Origin: Streptomyces fagopyri
Lineage (GTDB): Bacteria; Actinomycetota; Actinomycetes; Streptomycetales; Streptomycetaceae
NCBI RefSeq assembly: GCF_009498275.1
Contig: NZ_CP045643.1
Coordinates: 8,308,001-8,372,000, forward strand
Direction of reading: 5' to 3'
Length of the DNA stretch: 64,000 bases
The translations under genes and the position numbers were made by a program. Positions 43,531 through 52,205 of this stretch are shown here, piece by piece. Under the pieces are notes generated by a model, which saw nothing but the letters and a program-made list of their open reading frames with translations, was not told the origin of the DNA and searched no databases. Numbering within the stretch: position 1 is the first letter of the stretch; every line of letters begins with the position of its first letter.

Positions 43531-43558
43531 CGAATACCGAATACCGAATACCGAATGC
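43531..43558. repeat. 7-bp repeat CGAATAC, four copies
   Basis: Three perfect copies and one CGAATGC copy, 31 bases after the hexamer repeat. Confidence 0.85.
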
Positions 43559-43693
43559 CGAGTGGCCAATTCAGTAATCTGCCCCTCGGTCGCCCTCACG
43601 GCCGCTCCCGCGCTCGGCCGCTCCCGCACTCGCCCGCTTCGTCCCTTCCGCAGCCACCCGCTCCGCCCCTCCCGCAAACTCGGCCTCAGCCGT

Positions 43694-44794
43694 TCAGTCC
43701 GGCGACGCGGCGACCCTTACGCGATCGCTGTCGTTCTCGGAGAGGAACAAGGCCAGGTCCCGTCCCTCCTCGGCCACGCCGGCGCGGTCGGCGCGGGGCA
43801 GACGGCGCAGCGGGGTGACGACCACGGTGCCGGCGTCGACGGTCCAGGTCGCGGCGACCCGCCCGTCGACCAGCACGACACGTTCACCGGCGACCGACAG
43901 ACCGCGGTGGGTGGCGTCGATGATCCGGCCGCGGTCGTGGTAGCCGAGGATCGTGTTGTCGAACGCGGGCAGGAACCGCACCGGCGCGGGTGTGTCGGGG
44001 TCGGGGCGGGGCGCACCGGGGAGGTCGAGCAGCTCCCGGCCGCGCTCGTCGCGGAAGGAGATCAGTTCCTCGCGGATCGCGGCCACCGCGGCCGGCAGCC
44101 CGGCCAGACCGCACCAGGCGCGCAGATCGGCCGAGGCCGCGGGGCCGAAGGCGGTCAGGTAGCGGCGTACCAGTGCCTGCCCGACCAGGTCGGCGCCGCC
44201 GGGAGCGGGCGGGTCGATCTCCCGGCCCAGCCAGGAGGCGAGCGGTACGTTGCGCACCCCCGCCCTGGTCCGCCACAGCCCGCGCGGCGGCAGCTGCGCC
44301 ATCGGGACGAGCGCGGCGACGAGCATTTCGCCCAGTGCCCGAGGCCCCGGTTCCGGCCAGCGTCCGGCGAGCGCCCGCGCGAGCCCGGTCATCGACCGGG
44401 GCTCGCCGTCGGCCATCACCGCCCGCCCCGCCTCGGCGAGTTCGTCGAGGTCCGTGCCGCCGAGTTCGCGACGGTAGTTCCCGAGCACCCGCTGCCGCAG
44501 CATGGCGTCGTGGCGGCCCCGCCAGGCCAGGGCGTCGTCGGCGGTGACGAGGTGGACGGTGCGGCGCATGAGATGGGTGCGGACCACGCTCCGGCGGACC
44601 AGCAGGTCGGAGAGCTGCGCCGGGTCGAACGCCCGCAGTCGCGACCAGAGCCCGACGAACGGTTCCTGCGGCTCCTGCGCCTGCAGACCGCAGAGGTGCG
44701 CGACGGCGTCGAGGACCGGTACGCCGGCGCGATCGAGCAGCAACTGGCGGGCGAGCGTGGCCCGGTTGAGCGCCCGGCTGTCGAGCACGGTCAT
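43694..44794 (-). CDS. winged-helix DNA-binding protein (AlkX/AlkZ-like, HTH_42)
   Basis: A 366-residue protein of the HTH_42 family. Typical marks: LNRATLARQLLL at the start, HLCGLQAQEPQEPFVGLWSR, TWR-like RTHLMRRTVHLVTADDAL, ADLRAWCGL and FLPAFDNTILGYHDRGRI. The family includes DNA glycosylases that unhook crosslinks (AlkZ) and the AlkX branch. Which branch this is, and whether its QxQ-type catalytic motif (LQAQ near residue 36) is active, cannot be settled here. A GGAG ribosome site precedes ATG 44794. Confidence 0.8.
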   Translation of the reverse strand: MTVLDSRALNRATLARQLLLDRAGVPVLDAVAHLCGLQAQEPQEPFVGLWSRLRAFDPAQLSDLLVRRSVVRTHLMRRTVHLVTADDALAWRGRHDAMLRQRVLGNYRRELGGTDLDELAEAGRAVMADGEPRSMTGLARALAGRWPEPGPRALGEMLVAALVPMAQLPPRGLWRTRAGVRNVPLASWLGREIDPPAPGGADLVGQALVRRYLTAFGPAASADLRAWCGLAGLPAAVAAIREELISFRDERGRELLDLPGAPRPDPDTPAPVRFLPAFDNTILGYHDRGRIIDATHRGLSVAGERVVLVDGRVAATWTVDAGTVVVTPLRRLPRADRAGVAEEGRDLALFLSENDSDRVRVAASPD

Positions 44795-45114
44795 CGCCGC
44801 TCCTTTCGGTTCTTTGTGTGTGCGGTGCACCGGTCGGTTCTGTGCGCGCGGGGCACTGGCGAATGCCGGGCCGGGCAGCACCGGCCGGCCCAGGCACCGC
44901 TGTCGGGTCCGGGTCCGGGCCCGGGCCCGGACCGGAGCCGGGGCCCGGGGCCTCCGGCGTCGCCGGCCGGTTCGCACGCCGTCGTTCGGTCAGGGAACGG
45001 CCTGTCGGCCGGTGACCGGCTGGTCGATCCGAGAGCGGTGGCCCTGATCGTGGTCGTCCACCCCGCCGCGTCGGGTCGGGGCGGCGGTCGGACCCGGCGG
45101 CCATCCCGCTCAGG
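44795..45114. other. intergenic, very GC-rich
   Basis: 320 bases between the DinB and AlkX-like genes, mostly runs of G and C. It contains the palindrome annotated at 44912-44933 and no gene. Confidence 0.45.
44912..44933 (-). terminator. perfect 22-bp GC palindrome, probable DinB terminator
   Basis: Two 11-base arms (GGTCCGGGCCC and its complement) abut without a loop, about 180 bases beyond the DinB stop codon. Strong secondary structure is certain; the terminator role is inferred. Confidence 0.4.
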
Positions 45115-45732
45115 TCAGGTCGACTTCTGTCCGTCGAGGGTCTCGCGCAGGATGTCCGCGTGGCCGGCGTGCTGGGCGGTCTCGGAGATCACATGCATCA
45201 GCACCCGCCGCACAGTCCGTACCGCACCCGGCTCGTTCCACGGCGCCTCCGGCAGCGGGTGTGCCGCCGACAGGTCGGGTACGGAGGCGATGGTCGCCCC
45301 GGTCCGGGCGGCGACCTCCTCGTAGTGTCGGACGATCCCGGCGAGGGTCTCGCCGGGCAGCATCAGGAAGTTGTTCCGGTGGTCGATCGCCCACTGCGGG
45401 AACTCACGGGCGGTTCCGGCCGCGAGGTCGGCCCAGCCGACCCCCTCGGGCAGGTCGTAGCGCATCGCGGAGGGCCCCTCGACCGCGAACCGCATCCACG
45501 CGTCCTCGATGGACGCGACGTGCTTGATCAGGCCGCCCAGGCACAGGGCGCTGACTGTCGGCCGCTCGCCGGCCCGCTCGTCGTCGAGACCGCGTGTCGT
45601 GTTCGTGAGGGCGGAGCGCGCGCTCGCGAGTTCGGCGAGCAGGTCGGCCCGCTCGCCGTCGAGGGTCGAGGAGGGGATGGTCGTGGCGGTCACGGTGATC
45701 GGGCCCTTCTGGTCGTTCTCGTTGTCTGGCAC
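45115..45732 (-). CDS. DinB-family (DUF664) protein
   Basis: A 205-residue four-helix DinB-like protein. Landmarks: LDGERADLLAELASARSALTN, GLIKHVASIEDAWMRFAVEG with the first metal His, NFLMLPGETLAGIVRHYEEV, and HVISETAQHAGHADILRETLDG with the last two metal His residues. Relatives include mycothiol-dependent transferases; the activity here is unknown. It is divergent from a WYL regulator, with a 29-bp palindrome between them, and is probably its target. Confidence 0.87.
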   Translation of the reverse strand: MPDNENDQKGPITVTATTIPSSTLDGERADLLAELASARSALTNTTRGLDDERAGERPTVSALCLGGLIKHVASIEDAWMRFAVEGPSAMRYDLPEGVGWADLAAGTAREFPQWAIDHRNNFLMLPGETLAGIVRHYEEVAARTGATIASVPDLSAAHPLPEAPWNEPGAVRTVRRVLMHVISETAQHAGHADILRETLDGQKST

Positions 45733-45748
45733 AGGACCACAGTCGCAG

Positions 45749-45777
45749 GAGTAGCGGACAGGTCGTGTCCGCTACTC
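45749..45777. promoter_or_regulatory. 29-bp palindromic operator between dinB-like and WYL genes
   Basis: Perfect 12-bp arms GAGTAGCGGACA and TGTCCGCTACTC flank GGTCG. It lies 17 bases from one start and about 17 from the other, positioned to control both genes. The WYL regulator is the natural candidate to bind it. Confidence 0.75.
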
Positions 45778-45794
45778 GGGGCAACATGGGCGTC

Positions 45795-46850
45795 ATGCCG
45801 AAGACCTCAGCGCGACTGCTGACCCTGCTGTCCCTGCTCCAGGCGCGCCGCGACTGGCCGGGACAGGCGCTGGCCGAGCGGCTGGAGGTCAGCCCGCGCA
45901 CCGTGCGCCGTGACGTCGACCGCCTGCGCGAGCTGGGCTACCCGGTCGCGGCCACGAAAGGTCCTGACGGGGGCTACCGCCTGGACGCCGGTACGGAGCT
46001 GCCGCCGCTCCTCTTCGACGACGACCAGGCCGTCGCCCTCGCCGTCGCGCTCCAGACCGTCACCTCGACCGGTGCCGGCATCCAGGAGGCCGCGGCGCGG
46101 GCGCTGAACACCGTCCGGCAGGTCATGCCGGCACGGCTGCGCCATCGCGTCGACGCCCTCCGGGTCACCGCGGTCGGGCGCGCGGGAACCGGGCCGGACC
46201 CGGAAGCCGACTCCCGGGTGCTCATGACGCTCGGCGCGGCCGTCCAGGCCCGCGAGGTGCTGCGCTTCGACTACACCCGCGCTTCCGTACCCGGTGCATC
46301 CGGTGCATCCGGTGCACCGGGAGCCCTCGGGGCGGACCGCGACACGGCCGAGGTCCGCCGGGCGGAGCCCCACCACCTCGTCACCTGGGGCGGCCGCTGG
46401 TACCTGGTCGCCTGGGACCTCGACCGCGACGACTGGCGCACCTTCCGCGTCGACAGGATCACCCCGCGCACACCCACGGGACCCCGGTTCACCCCGCGCG
46501 AACTGCCCGGAGGGGAGGTGGCCGCCTTCGTGGCCGACCGGTTCCAGGGCTCCGACGGCTCCGGAGGCCGGCCCTGCACCGGCGAGGTGATCCTCGACCT
46601 GCCCGCGTCCGTCGTGTCGGCCTACACCCGGGACGGCGTCGTCGAGGAACTCGGCCCCGACCGCTGCCGGCTCGTCCTGGGCGCGTGGTCATGGCCCGGA
46701 CTGGCCGCCGGTCTCGGCAGGTTCGACGCCGACATCCAGGTCGTCGGGCCGACCGAGCTCAAGGACGCCTTCGCGCTCCTGGCCCGCCGCTACGCCGCCG
46801 CCGCGACGGACGGACCCGCCGGGACCTCCGCACCACCGCTGAGCCGGTGA
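45795..46850 (+). CDS. YafY-type WYL-domain transcriptional regulator
   Basis: About 351 residues. An N-terminal DeoR-like helix-turn-helix (LLSLLQARRDWPGQALAERL then SPRTVRRDVDRLRELGYPV) is followed by a WYL domain with HHLVTWGGRWYLVAWDLDRDDWRTFRVDRI, and a WCX-like C-terminus. A Gly/Ala/Ser-rich insertion follows RFDYTRASV. Start ATG 45795 fits family members beginning MPKTSARLL; 45786 is possible. WYL regulators sense small ligands or nucleic acids. It likely controls the divergent DinB gene and itself. Confidence 0.87.
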   Translation: MPKTSARLLTLLSLLQARRDWPGQALAERLEVSPRTVRRDVDRLRELGYPVAATKGPDGGYRLDAGTELPPLLFDDDQAVALAVALQTVTSTGAGIQEAAARALNTVRQVMPARLRHRVDALRVTAVGRAGTGPDPEADSRVLMTLGAAVQAREVLRFDYTRASVPGASGASGAPGALGADRDTAEVRRAEPHHLVTWGGRWYLVAWDLDRDDWRTFRVDRITPRTPTGPRFTPRELPGGEVAAFVADRFQGSDGSGGRPCTGEVILDLPASVVSAYTRDGVVEELGPDRCRLVLGAWSWPGLAAGLGRFDADIQVVGPTELKDAFALLARRYAAAATDGPAGTSAPPLSR

Positions 46851-46938
46851 TCGGCGCGAACAGCGGTCGACGCGAGCTGCGGTCGGCGCGAACAACGACG
46901 GGCACGAACTACGGTCGGCGCGAACAGCGGTCGACGCG
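46851..46938. repeat. degenerate 32-bp tandem repeat, three copies
   Basis: TCGGCGCGAACAGCGGTCGA plus CGCG occurs identically at 46851-46874 and 46915-46938, with a diverged copy at about 46884-46908. Located between the convergent WYL and phosphatase genes. Confidence 0.7.
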
Positions 46939-47054
46939 CACAGCCGTCGATGCGGACGGGAGAGCGATCCACGCGTTCAAGGGGCAGCGCGGCGCCGGTG
47001 GACGTCCCGACCGGAACGGCAGGGTGCCGGGCGGTCGGACGCGGCCCGGTGCCG

Positions 47055-50000
47055 CTACGCGTCGGGCTCCTCCACGAGCAGCGTGTCCAGGTCCGCGTCG
47101 AATCCCTCGGTGCTCGGGAACATCCGGTCCAGGGCCTCGGGCGGCACGTCCTTCTGACCGTCGGGGCCGTGCAGCGGCTGTTCGGTCCAGATGCACTTGC
47201 CCGTGGGCGTGTAGCGGGTGCCCCAGCGATAAGAGAGCGCGGTGATCAGCTGCAGACCGCGCCCTCCTTCGTCGGTGTCGGTCGCGCGGCGGATACGGGG
47301 CATCGTCAGACTGCCGTCGAAGACCTCGCAGATCAGCCCGGCGCTGCGGAGCAGACGCAGACGGAGCGGCCCCTTGGCATGCCGTACGACGTTGCCCACC
47401 AGTTCGCTGGCGAGGAGCTCCGTCGTCGGTGTCAGGCTGTCCAGCCCCCAGCTGGTGAGCTGTTCCCGGACGTGCCGGCGGGCCTGGCCCGCCGCCCGCG
47501 GGTCCTCGGGGAGGGGCCAGGAGGCCATCCGGTCGCCGGTCAGGGCGTGCAGCCGGGCGACGAGCAGCGCCGCGTCGTCGGCAGCCTGGTGCTCGGCGGG
47601 CAGCAGGCCGGCCGTCAGGATGTCGCAGAGCCGGTCGAGGTCCGTGTCGGTGCCGTTCGCGTGGGCGGTACGGAGCAGTTCGGCGAGCTCGGCCATGCCC
47701 TCGTCGATCTCCCGCTTCGCCGACTCGACCAGACCGTCGGTGTAGAGCACGAGCAGACTCCCCTCGGGCACCGGCAGCTCGACCGTCTCGAACGGCGGTT
47801 CCGCCGCGCCCAGGGGCGGGTCGGTGGCGAGGTCCGCGAAGTGCACGGTGCCGTCGGGGTGGACGAGCGCGGGCGGCGGGTGTCCGGCACGGGCGATGGA
47901 GCAGATCTGTGTGGTGGAGTCGTAGAGCGCGTACAGGCAGGTGACGTACGACCCCTCGCCCATGGTGCCGACGATGTCGTTGAGGCGGATCATGATCTCG
48001 TCGGGGGGCAGTTCGAGGTCGGCGAGGGTGTGCACGGCGGTGCGCAGCCGTCCCATGGTGGCCGCCTCGGGAAGGCCGTGGCCCATGACGTCGCCGACGA
48101 CGAGGGCGACCTGGCCGCCGGAGAGCGGGATGACGTCGTACCAGTCGCCGCCCACGTCCATGCCCTGCCCGGCGGGGAGGTAGCGGGCGGCGGCCGTGCA
48201 CGCCGGCAGGCTGGGCAGGTCCTGGGGGAGGAGGCTGCGCTGGAGTTCGCGGGAGCGGGTGTGCTCGGCGTCGTAGAGCCGGGCCCGCTCCAGGGCCTGG
48301 GCGACGAGGGCGCTGATGGTCGCCAGCAGGGTGCGTTCCTCGTCGGTGAGGCGGCGGGGGCGGTCGAAGGACAGGACACACACCCCGAACGTGTGGCCGG
48401 ACGCGGCCAGCGGCAGGAACGCCCACGCCTGCTTGTCGGTGAGCTCGGCCCGGTGGGCCAGCGTGGGCTCGTGCGCGGTCAGCTCCTCCACGGACGCCAG
48501 GAACAGGGGTCGGCCGGTCGCGATCGCGTCCCAGGACGGGTCGCCGGGTGCCCGGGGCCGGTTGTCGAGGAGGTCGAGGAAATCGGTGGAGTAGCCGACG
48601 GCTCCGACGTTGTGGAGCCGGTCGTCCTCGACCGCCTGGACCAGGAGGCCGGCGGCGGCGAAAGGGGGCAGGACCCGGCGGGCGACGGCGTTCACGACAT
48701 CGCGTGAGGTCGTCGCCTTGGCGAGCGCGGCGGTCAGTTCGGTGATCCGGGCCGATCGTGCGGACGCGGCGAGCTCGTCCGCCAGGCGCTCCTCCTCCCG
48801 ACGCCGTCGCTCGGTGACGTCGGTGAAATAGAGGGTGCGGCCGTCGGGCCCGGGGACGAGCCGGACCTGGTAGCGGCGCTCGCCGCCCAGCATGTGCACG
48901 TCGAAGCTGGCGGATTTCTCCTCGGCTGCGGCCTTCCGGCACTGGTCCTCCAGGCCGGGGACCTGCCGCGCGGCGGGCAGGTCCCACAGAAGCCGGCCGA
49001 ACAGTTCCTGCTCGGAGAAGCCGAGCGTGCGTTCCGCCTCCAGGTTGGCGAAGGTGATCCGCCACCCGTCGTCCACCGCCAGGAAGCCGTCGCTCATGTG
49101 GCGCAGGGCCCGGCTGAGCGCGTCCCGGGCGGAGCGGGACTCGTCGCTGTTCCAGCCGAGGCCGCCCATCCGGACCGGTTCGCCGCTCTCGTCGTACGTG
49201 GCGCCGCCGCGGGTCTGGGTCCAGCCCCAGCTGCCGTCCCGTTTGCGCACCCGGTACTCGGCCTCGAACACTCCGTGGTCCCGGATCGCCCGCTCCGCCG
49301 CGGCGAGGGTCGGTGCCAGGTCGTCGGGGTGGACGATCCGCATCCAGTTCTCGATCCTGCCGGTGAAGTCCGCCGGCTGGGTGCCGTAGAGCTCCAGGGC
49401 CTCCTTGTCCCAGATCAGTTCGCCGGTCCGGATGTCCCAGTCCCACGAGCCGACGCTGACCTCCTTCAGCGCCTCGCGCAGATGTTCCCTGTCCAGCTCC
49501 GCGTGCGAGGGTCCCGACGTCGGGGGTGCCTGGACCATGCGCTCTTCCGCCCAGGTGACGACGGCCCGGAGGAAGGCCCACTGCTCGGGGGTGGGCTCGC
49601 CGCCGTCTCCCGTCAGCAGGGTCAGCGCACCGATGCCGCGGTCACCGCTGAACAGCGGCAGGGCGGCGAGTCCCGTGCCGGGCCAGACGAGCTCGGCGGG
49701 CTCCGGAACGGCCTCGACGGGCTCGGGGAAGATCTCACCGGGTCCCGCGACGGTCTCGGCGGGCTCGGGAACGGCCTCGCCGGGTCCCGGGTGGACCTCA
49801 CCGGACCCCGCGCCGGCCTCGGCGGCCTCCGCGCCGGACTCATCCGGTCCCGCGCCGGGGCTCCCGGGTCCGGCCGCTTCGGCGTCCGGAGGGGTGCCGG
49901 GCAGCGCCACCCATACGCCGCTGCCCTGTTGCAGGGCACGGGCCGGGGCGAGCGGGCCCTCCTGATCGACGATCTCCCAGGCACGGGTGAGGGCGGGCGG

Positions 50001-50168
50001 AAGACCGGCCGAGGACACCAGACGCAGCATGGACATGGGCCCACGGAGATGGATCGTTCCGCCCAGGGCGCCCAGCTCTCCCAACGCCTGCTGGAGGGCC
50101 AACCGGAAGATGTCACTCTCCGTGACTCCGGGGGCCACTGTACGCAGCAGAGCCAGCCGTGCGTTCAT
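47055..50168 (-). CDS. SpoIIE/RsbU-type PP2C phosphatase with GAF, PAS and HATPase domains
   Basis: A 1037-residue cytosolic signalling protein. Order: GAF-like sensor (1-220, with a Pro/Glu/Gly-rich repeat linker near 115-165), PAS (about 235-345, VGSWDWDIRTGELIW), second PAS (355-470), GAF (490-640), PP2C SpoIIE phosphatase (660-880, GMDVGGDWYDVIPL, ALVVGDVMGHG) and an anti-sigma-type HATPase (900-1020, ELLASELVGNVVRHA, GGRGLQLI). Such proteins dephosphorylate anti-anti-sigma factors and may also bind a sigma factor. Start ATG 50168; the frame is open further upstream without similarity. No target sigma gene is adjacent. Confidence 0.9.
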   Translation of the reverse strand: MNARLALLRTVAPGVTESDIFRLALQQALGELGALGGTIHLRGPMSMLRLVSSAGLPPALTRAWEIVDQEGPLAPARALQQGSGVWVALPGTPPDAEAAGPGSPGAGPDESGAEAAEAGAGSGEVHPGPGEAVPEPAETVAGPGEIFPEPVEAVPEPAELVWPGTGLAALPLFSGDRGIGALTLLTGDGGEPTPEQWAFLRAVVTWAEERMVQAPPTSGPSHAELDREHLREALKEVSVGSWDWDIRTGELIWDKEALELYGTQPADFTGRIENWMRIVHPDDLAPTLAAAERAIRDHGVFEAEYRVRKRDGSWGWTQTRGGATYDESGEPVRMGGLGWNSDESRSARDALSRALRHMSDGFLAVDDGWRITFANLEAERTLGFSEQELFGRLLWDLPAARQVPGLEDQCRKAAAEEKSASFDVHMLGGERRYQVRLVPGPDGRTLYFTDVTERRRREEERLADELAASARSARITELTAALAKATTSRDVVNAVARRVLPPFAAAGLLVQAVEDDRLHNVGAVGYSTDFLDLLDNRPRAPGDPSWDAIATGRPLFLASVEELTAHEPTLAHRAELTDKQAWAFLPLAASGHTFGVCVLSFDRPRRLTDEERTLLATISALVAQALERARLYDAEHTRSRELQRSLLPQDLPSLPACTAAARYLPAGQGMDVGGDWYDVIPLSGGQVALVVGDVMGHGLPEAATMGRLRTAVHTLADLELPPDEIMIRLNDIVGTMGEGSYVTCLYALYDSTTQICSIARAGHPPPALVHPDGTVHFADLATDPPLGAAEPPFETVELPVPEGSLLVLYTDGLVESAKREIDEGMAELAELLRTAHANGTDTDLDRLCDILTAGLLPAEHQAADDAALLVARLHALTGDRMASWPLPEDPRAAGQARRHVREQLTSWGLDSLTPTTELLASELVGNVVRHAKGPLRLRLLRSAGLICEVFDGSLTMPRIRRATDTDEGGRGLQLITALSYRWGTRYTPTGKCIWTEQPLHGPDGQKDVPPEALDRMFPSTEGFDADLDTLLVEEPDA

Positions 50169-50451
50169 GCTGGAAACCCTATCGTCCACGTTTCGCCCGA
50201 AACCGTGTCTCGCAGGATTCTCACGCTGTGCAGCCCTGTGCGCCACCTGAGTCCCAACCGCACCGCACGCGGAACGAGTTCGTTCCGGTCGCGGACGGTC
50301 TCGGAACGCTGTGGCGCGGGTGGGGTCACGGGCCCGCGTCGCCGCCCCTGTGAGCGTCGTCCGATCGCGGGGAAGGGGGAGCGGGAGGCGGGGGAGCGCC
50401 GATCCCCGGCGGACAGTGGCATGATCGCGCCGGGCATGCGACGGTTGCGCG

Positions 50452-50709
50452 ATGACGACGAGCGACTACGACCGCGTGCGCCTCGGTATCGAGGCCATGA
50501 CCGCCTATGTGTCCGGCGACAACCTCATGACCAAGTACATGATGGAGCGCGCGGAGTCGGACGGGAACCTCGACCAGGTCGCGGACGGTGTGACGGGGCT
50601 GTGCGCCCTGCTTCTGCGGCAGCTGGCGGAGATGACGGGGAAGCAGGAACTGGAGATCCTCCAGGAGATCGCCCGGGGCCTCAACCGCACCGAGCAGCGG
50701 GAGCAGTAG
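50452..50709 (+). CDS. conserved small hypothetical protein
   Basis: An 85-residue acidic, helical, soluble protein (MTTSDYDRVRLGIEAMTAYV, then MMERAESDGN and LCALLLRQLAEMTGKQE). Codon bias is strong and a very stable terminator follows, so it is a real gene. I do not recognise a named family; similar short proteins occur across streptomycetes. Divergent from the phosphatase gene. Confidence 0.7.
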   Translation: MTTSDYDRVRLGIEAMTAYVSGDNLMTKYMMERAESDGNLDQVADGVTGLCALLLRQLAEMTGKQELEILQEIARGLNRTEQREQ

Positions 50710-50723
50710 TCGCACACCGCCGG

Positions 50724-50766
50724 CCCGGAGGCCGCCGCCGGATCGCGTCCGGCGGCGGCCTCCGGG
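50724..50766 (+). terminator. very strong hairpin terminator, 19-bp stem
   Basis: Perfect arms around a 5-base TCGCG loop (inner arm sequence GGCCGCCGCCGGA), 14 bases after the stop codon. Confidence 0.8.
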
Positions 50767-50936
50767 GTGCTGTGAGGTCCCGTACGGTCTCCACCGTCGG
50801 CCGACCGGCGTGCACGGTCCCGGTGAGCGGCCGGCGGGTGTTCACGGTCCCGGCCGCGGGCTCGTCGGTGCGGCGGGTGCGGATCCGGGTGCGGAAGGCG
50901 CCGGGCTCGGTCGGGTGCCGGTGGCGGCGTGCCGAC

Positions 50937-51281
50937 TCAGGGCTCGATGACGAGTCGCTCGATGAGTCCGTCGCGCAGGGTGAACCGGAAGTTCAGATCG
51001 ACGATCCCGCCGGGGAAGTCGCCTTCGAGCCGCTGGGTGACCGTGTACTCCCGGTCGGAGGTCTCGTGGACCGCGGTGGGCTCGATCGTGTAGGTGTACT
51101 CGCCGGCGGTCCGGTTCAGCCATCGCTCGACGGCGTCGATGCCGCTGTGGGTCGCCCCTTCGTCGGTCACCGTCGCGTCCGGGGTGAAGTTCGCGAGCTG
51201 CGCCGCGGTGTCGTGCAGGCGGTGGGCGGCCAGGAATCGGGTGACGGCCTGGGGGAGTGTGTCGAGGGTGACGGGTGCCAT
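50937..51281 (-). CDS. NTF2-like (SnoaL-type) protein
   Basis: A 114-residue cone-fold protein: an N-terminal helix VTRFLAAHRLHDTAAQLANF, DATVTDEGATHSGIDAVERWL, and C-terminal strands FRFTLRDGLIERLVIEP. The fold covers isomerases, hydroxylases and binding proteins; the reaction is unknown. ATG 51281 follows AAGGAAC. It is divergent from an HxlR regulator and probably controlled by it. Confidence 0.82.
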   Translation of the reverse strand: MAPVTLDTLPQAVTRFLAAHRLHDTAAQLANFTPDATVTDEGATHSGIDAVERWLNRTAGEYTYTIEPTAVHETSDREYTVTQRLEGDFPGGIVDLNFRFTLRDGLIERLVIEP

Positions 51282-51662
51282 GGGATGTTCCTTCTGGTCG
51301 CGTGGGGACGCGGGACGGCCGGCCGAGTGCCGCGAGGGAGGCTGTTCGGCCGGGCGGCCCGTGCGGGTGACGGGGGCCGTCGTGAGGACGGGCGCAGCGG
51401 CGACGCGTGGCGAGTCGCTGCTAAATTCAAAGTAACTGACTTCGACGATAGCAGTGACCAGGCGAGGCGCAACTCGGTGGGCGTGGCGGCGTCGCGGCGT
51501 CGCGGCGGGCGAAGTGTGGCGGGTGGGCGGTCCTGACCGCGACGGCCGAGGGGTGTCTCACATACTGCTAAGATAGAAGTTTCTGGGAGTCGGTCACGGA
51601 TACCGCTGACATCTCTGACATCACCGACATCTCTGACACCGCTGACGGAGAAGGGGGCGCGC
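51282..51662. promoter_or_regulatory. shared control region of the NTF2-like and HxlR genes
   Basis: 380 bases. AAGTAACTGAC near 51430 and GATAGCAGTGACCAG near 51447 are the best half-site candidates; both resemble the AGTAACAG arm of the palindrome at 53393-53429. The last 60 bases hold a 9-bp repeat. AAGATAGAAG near 51570 may belong to the hxlR promoter. Confidence 0.4.
51605..51649. repeat. 9-bp imperfect repeat (NCTGACATC type), five copies
   Basis: Units GCTGACATC, TCTGACATC, ACCGACATC, TCTGACACC and GCTGACGGA fill the 5' leader of the hxlR gene and end at its GGAGAAGGGGG ribosome site. Confidence 0.8.
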
Positions 51663-52157
51663 ATGCCGGCCCGAATTCGCCTGGAGGACCGCGAGTGCCC
51701 GCTGTCCCAGACCGTCCAGCATGTGGGCGAGTGGTGGACCCTGCTGATCCTGCATGACGCCTTCGACGGCTTCACCAGGTTCGACCAGTTCCAGGAGAAC
51801 CTCGGCATCTCGTCCAGCATGCTGACGAGCAGGCTCAAGTCCCTGGTGGCGGAAGGACTCTTCGAGCGCCGCCGGTACCAGACCCGCCCCGACCGCTACG
51901 AGTACGTCCTCACGGAGTACGGTCGCTCGCTGCGCTCCGTCATCGTCGCCCTCGCCGCCTGGGGCAACTCCCGGCTCGACGCGGACGAGCGGGCCATGAT
52001 CCTGGTCGACGCGCGGACCGGCGCCGAGGCCGACCCCGTGGTCGTCGACCGGACGACGGGCCGGCGCGTCGACACCGACGAGTTCGTCTTCAGGGCCGGT
52101 CCGGCCGCGAGCGAGGCCATGCGGACCCGGTACGCCGACCTGCCGAACGGCTCCTGA
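51663..52157 (+). CDS. HxlR-family transcriptional regulator
   Basis: A 164-residue regulator. The winged helix covers CPLSQTVQHVGEWWTLLILHDAF, then FQENLGISSSMLTSRLKSLVAEGLFERRRYQ and YVLTEYGRSL, all HxlR marks, including the N-terminal Cys that in some members senses electrophiles or oxidants. ATG 51663 follows GGAGAAGGGGGCGCGC. It is divergent from the NTF2-like gene and likely represses it. Confidence 0.88.
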   Translation: MPARIRLEDRECPLSQTVQHVGEWWTLLILHDAFDGFTRFDQFQENLGISSSMLTSRLKSLVAEGLFERRRYQTRPDRYEYVLTEYGRSLRSVIVALAAWGNSRLDADERAMILVDARTGAEADPVVVDRTTGRRVDTDEFVFRAGPAASEAMRTRYADLPNGS

Positions 52158-52205
52158 CCGTCCCCGTCCCGGCCGGGCTTCACCCCTCCTCCGGTGGAGT
52201 GCTGG

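Larger units (their letters stand above)
43263..43693. other. intergenic with two microsatellites, no gene seen
   Basis: 430 bases upstream of hchA. The first 120 bases are of lower GC and presumably hold its promoter. The rest carries hexamer and heptamer repeats, annotated separately, then a pyrimidine-rich run. Confidence 0.45.
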
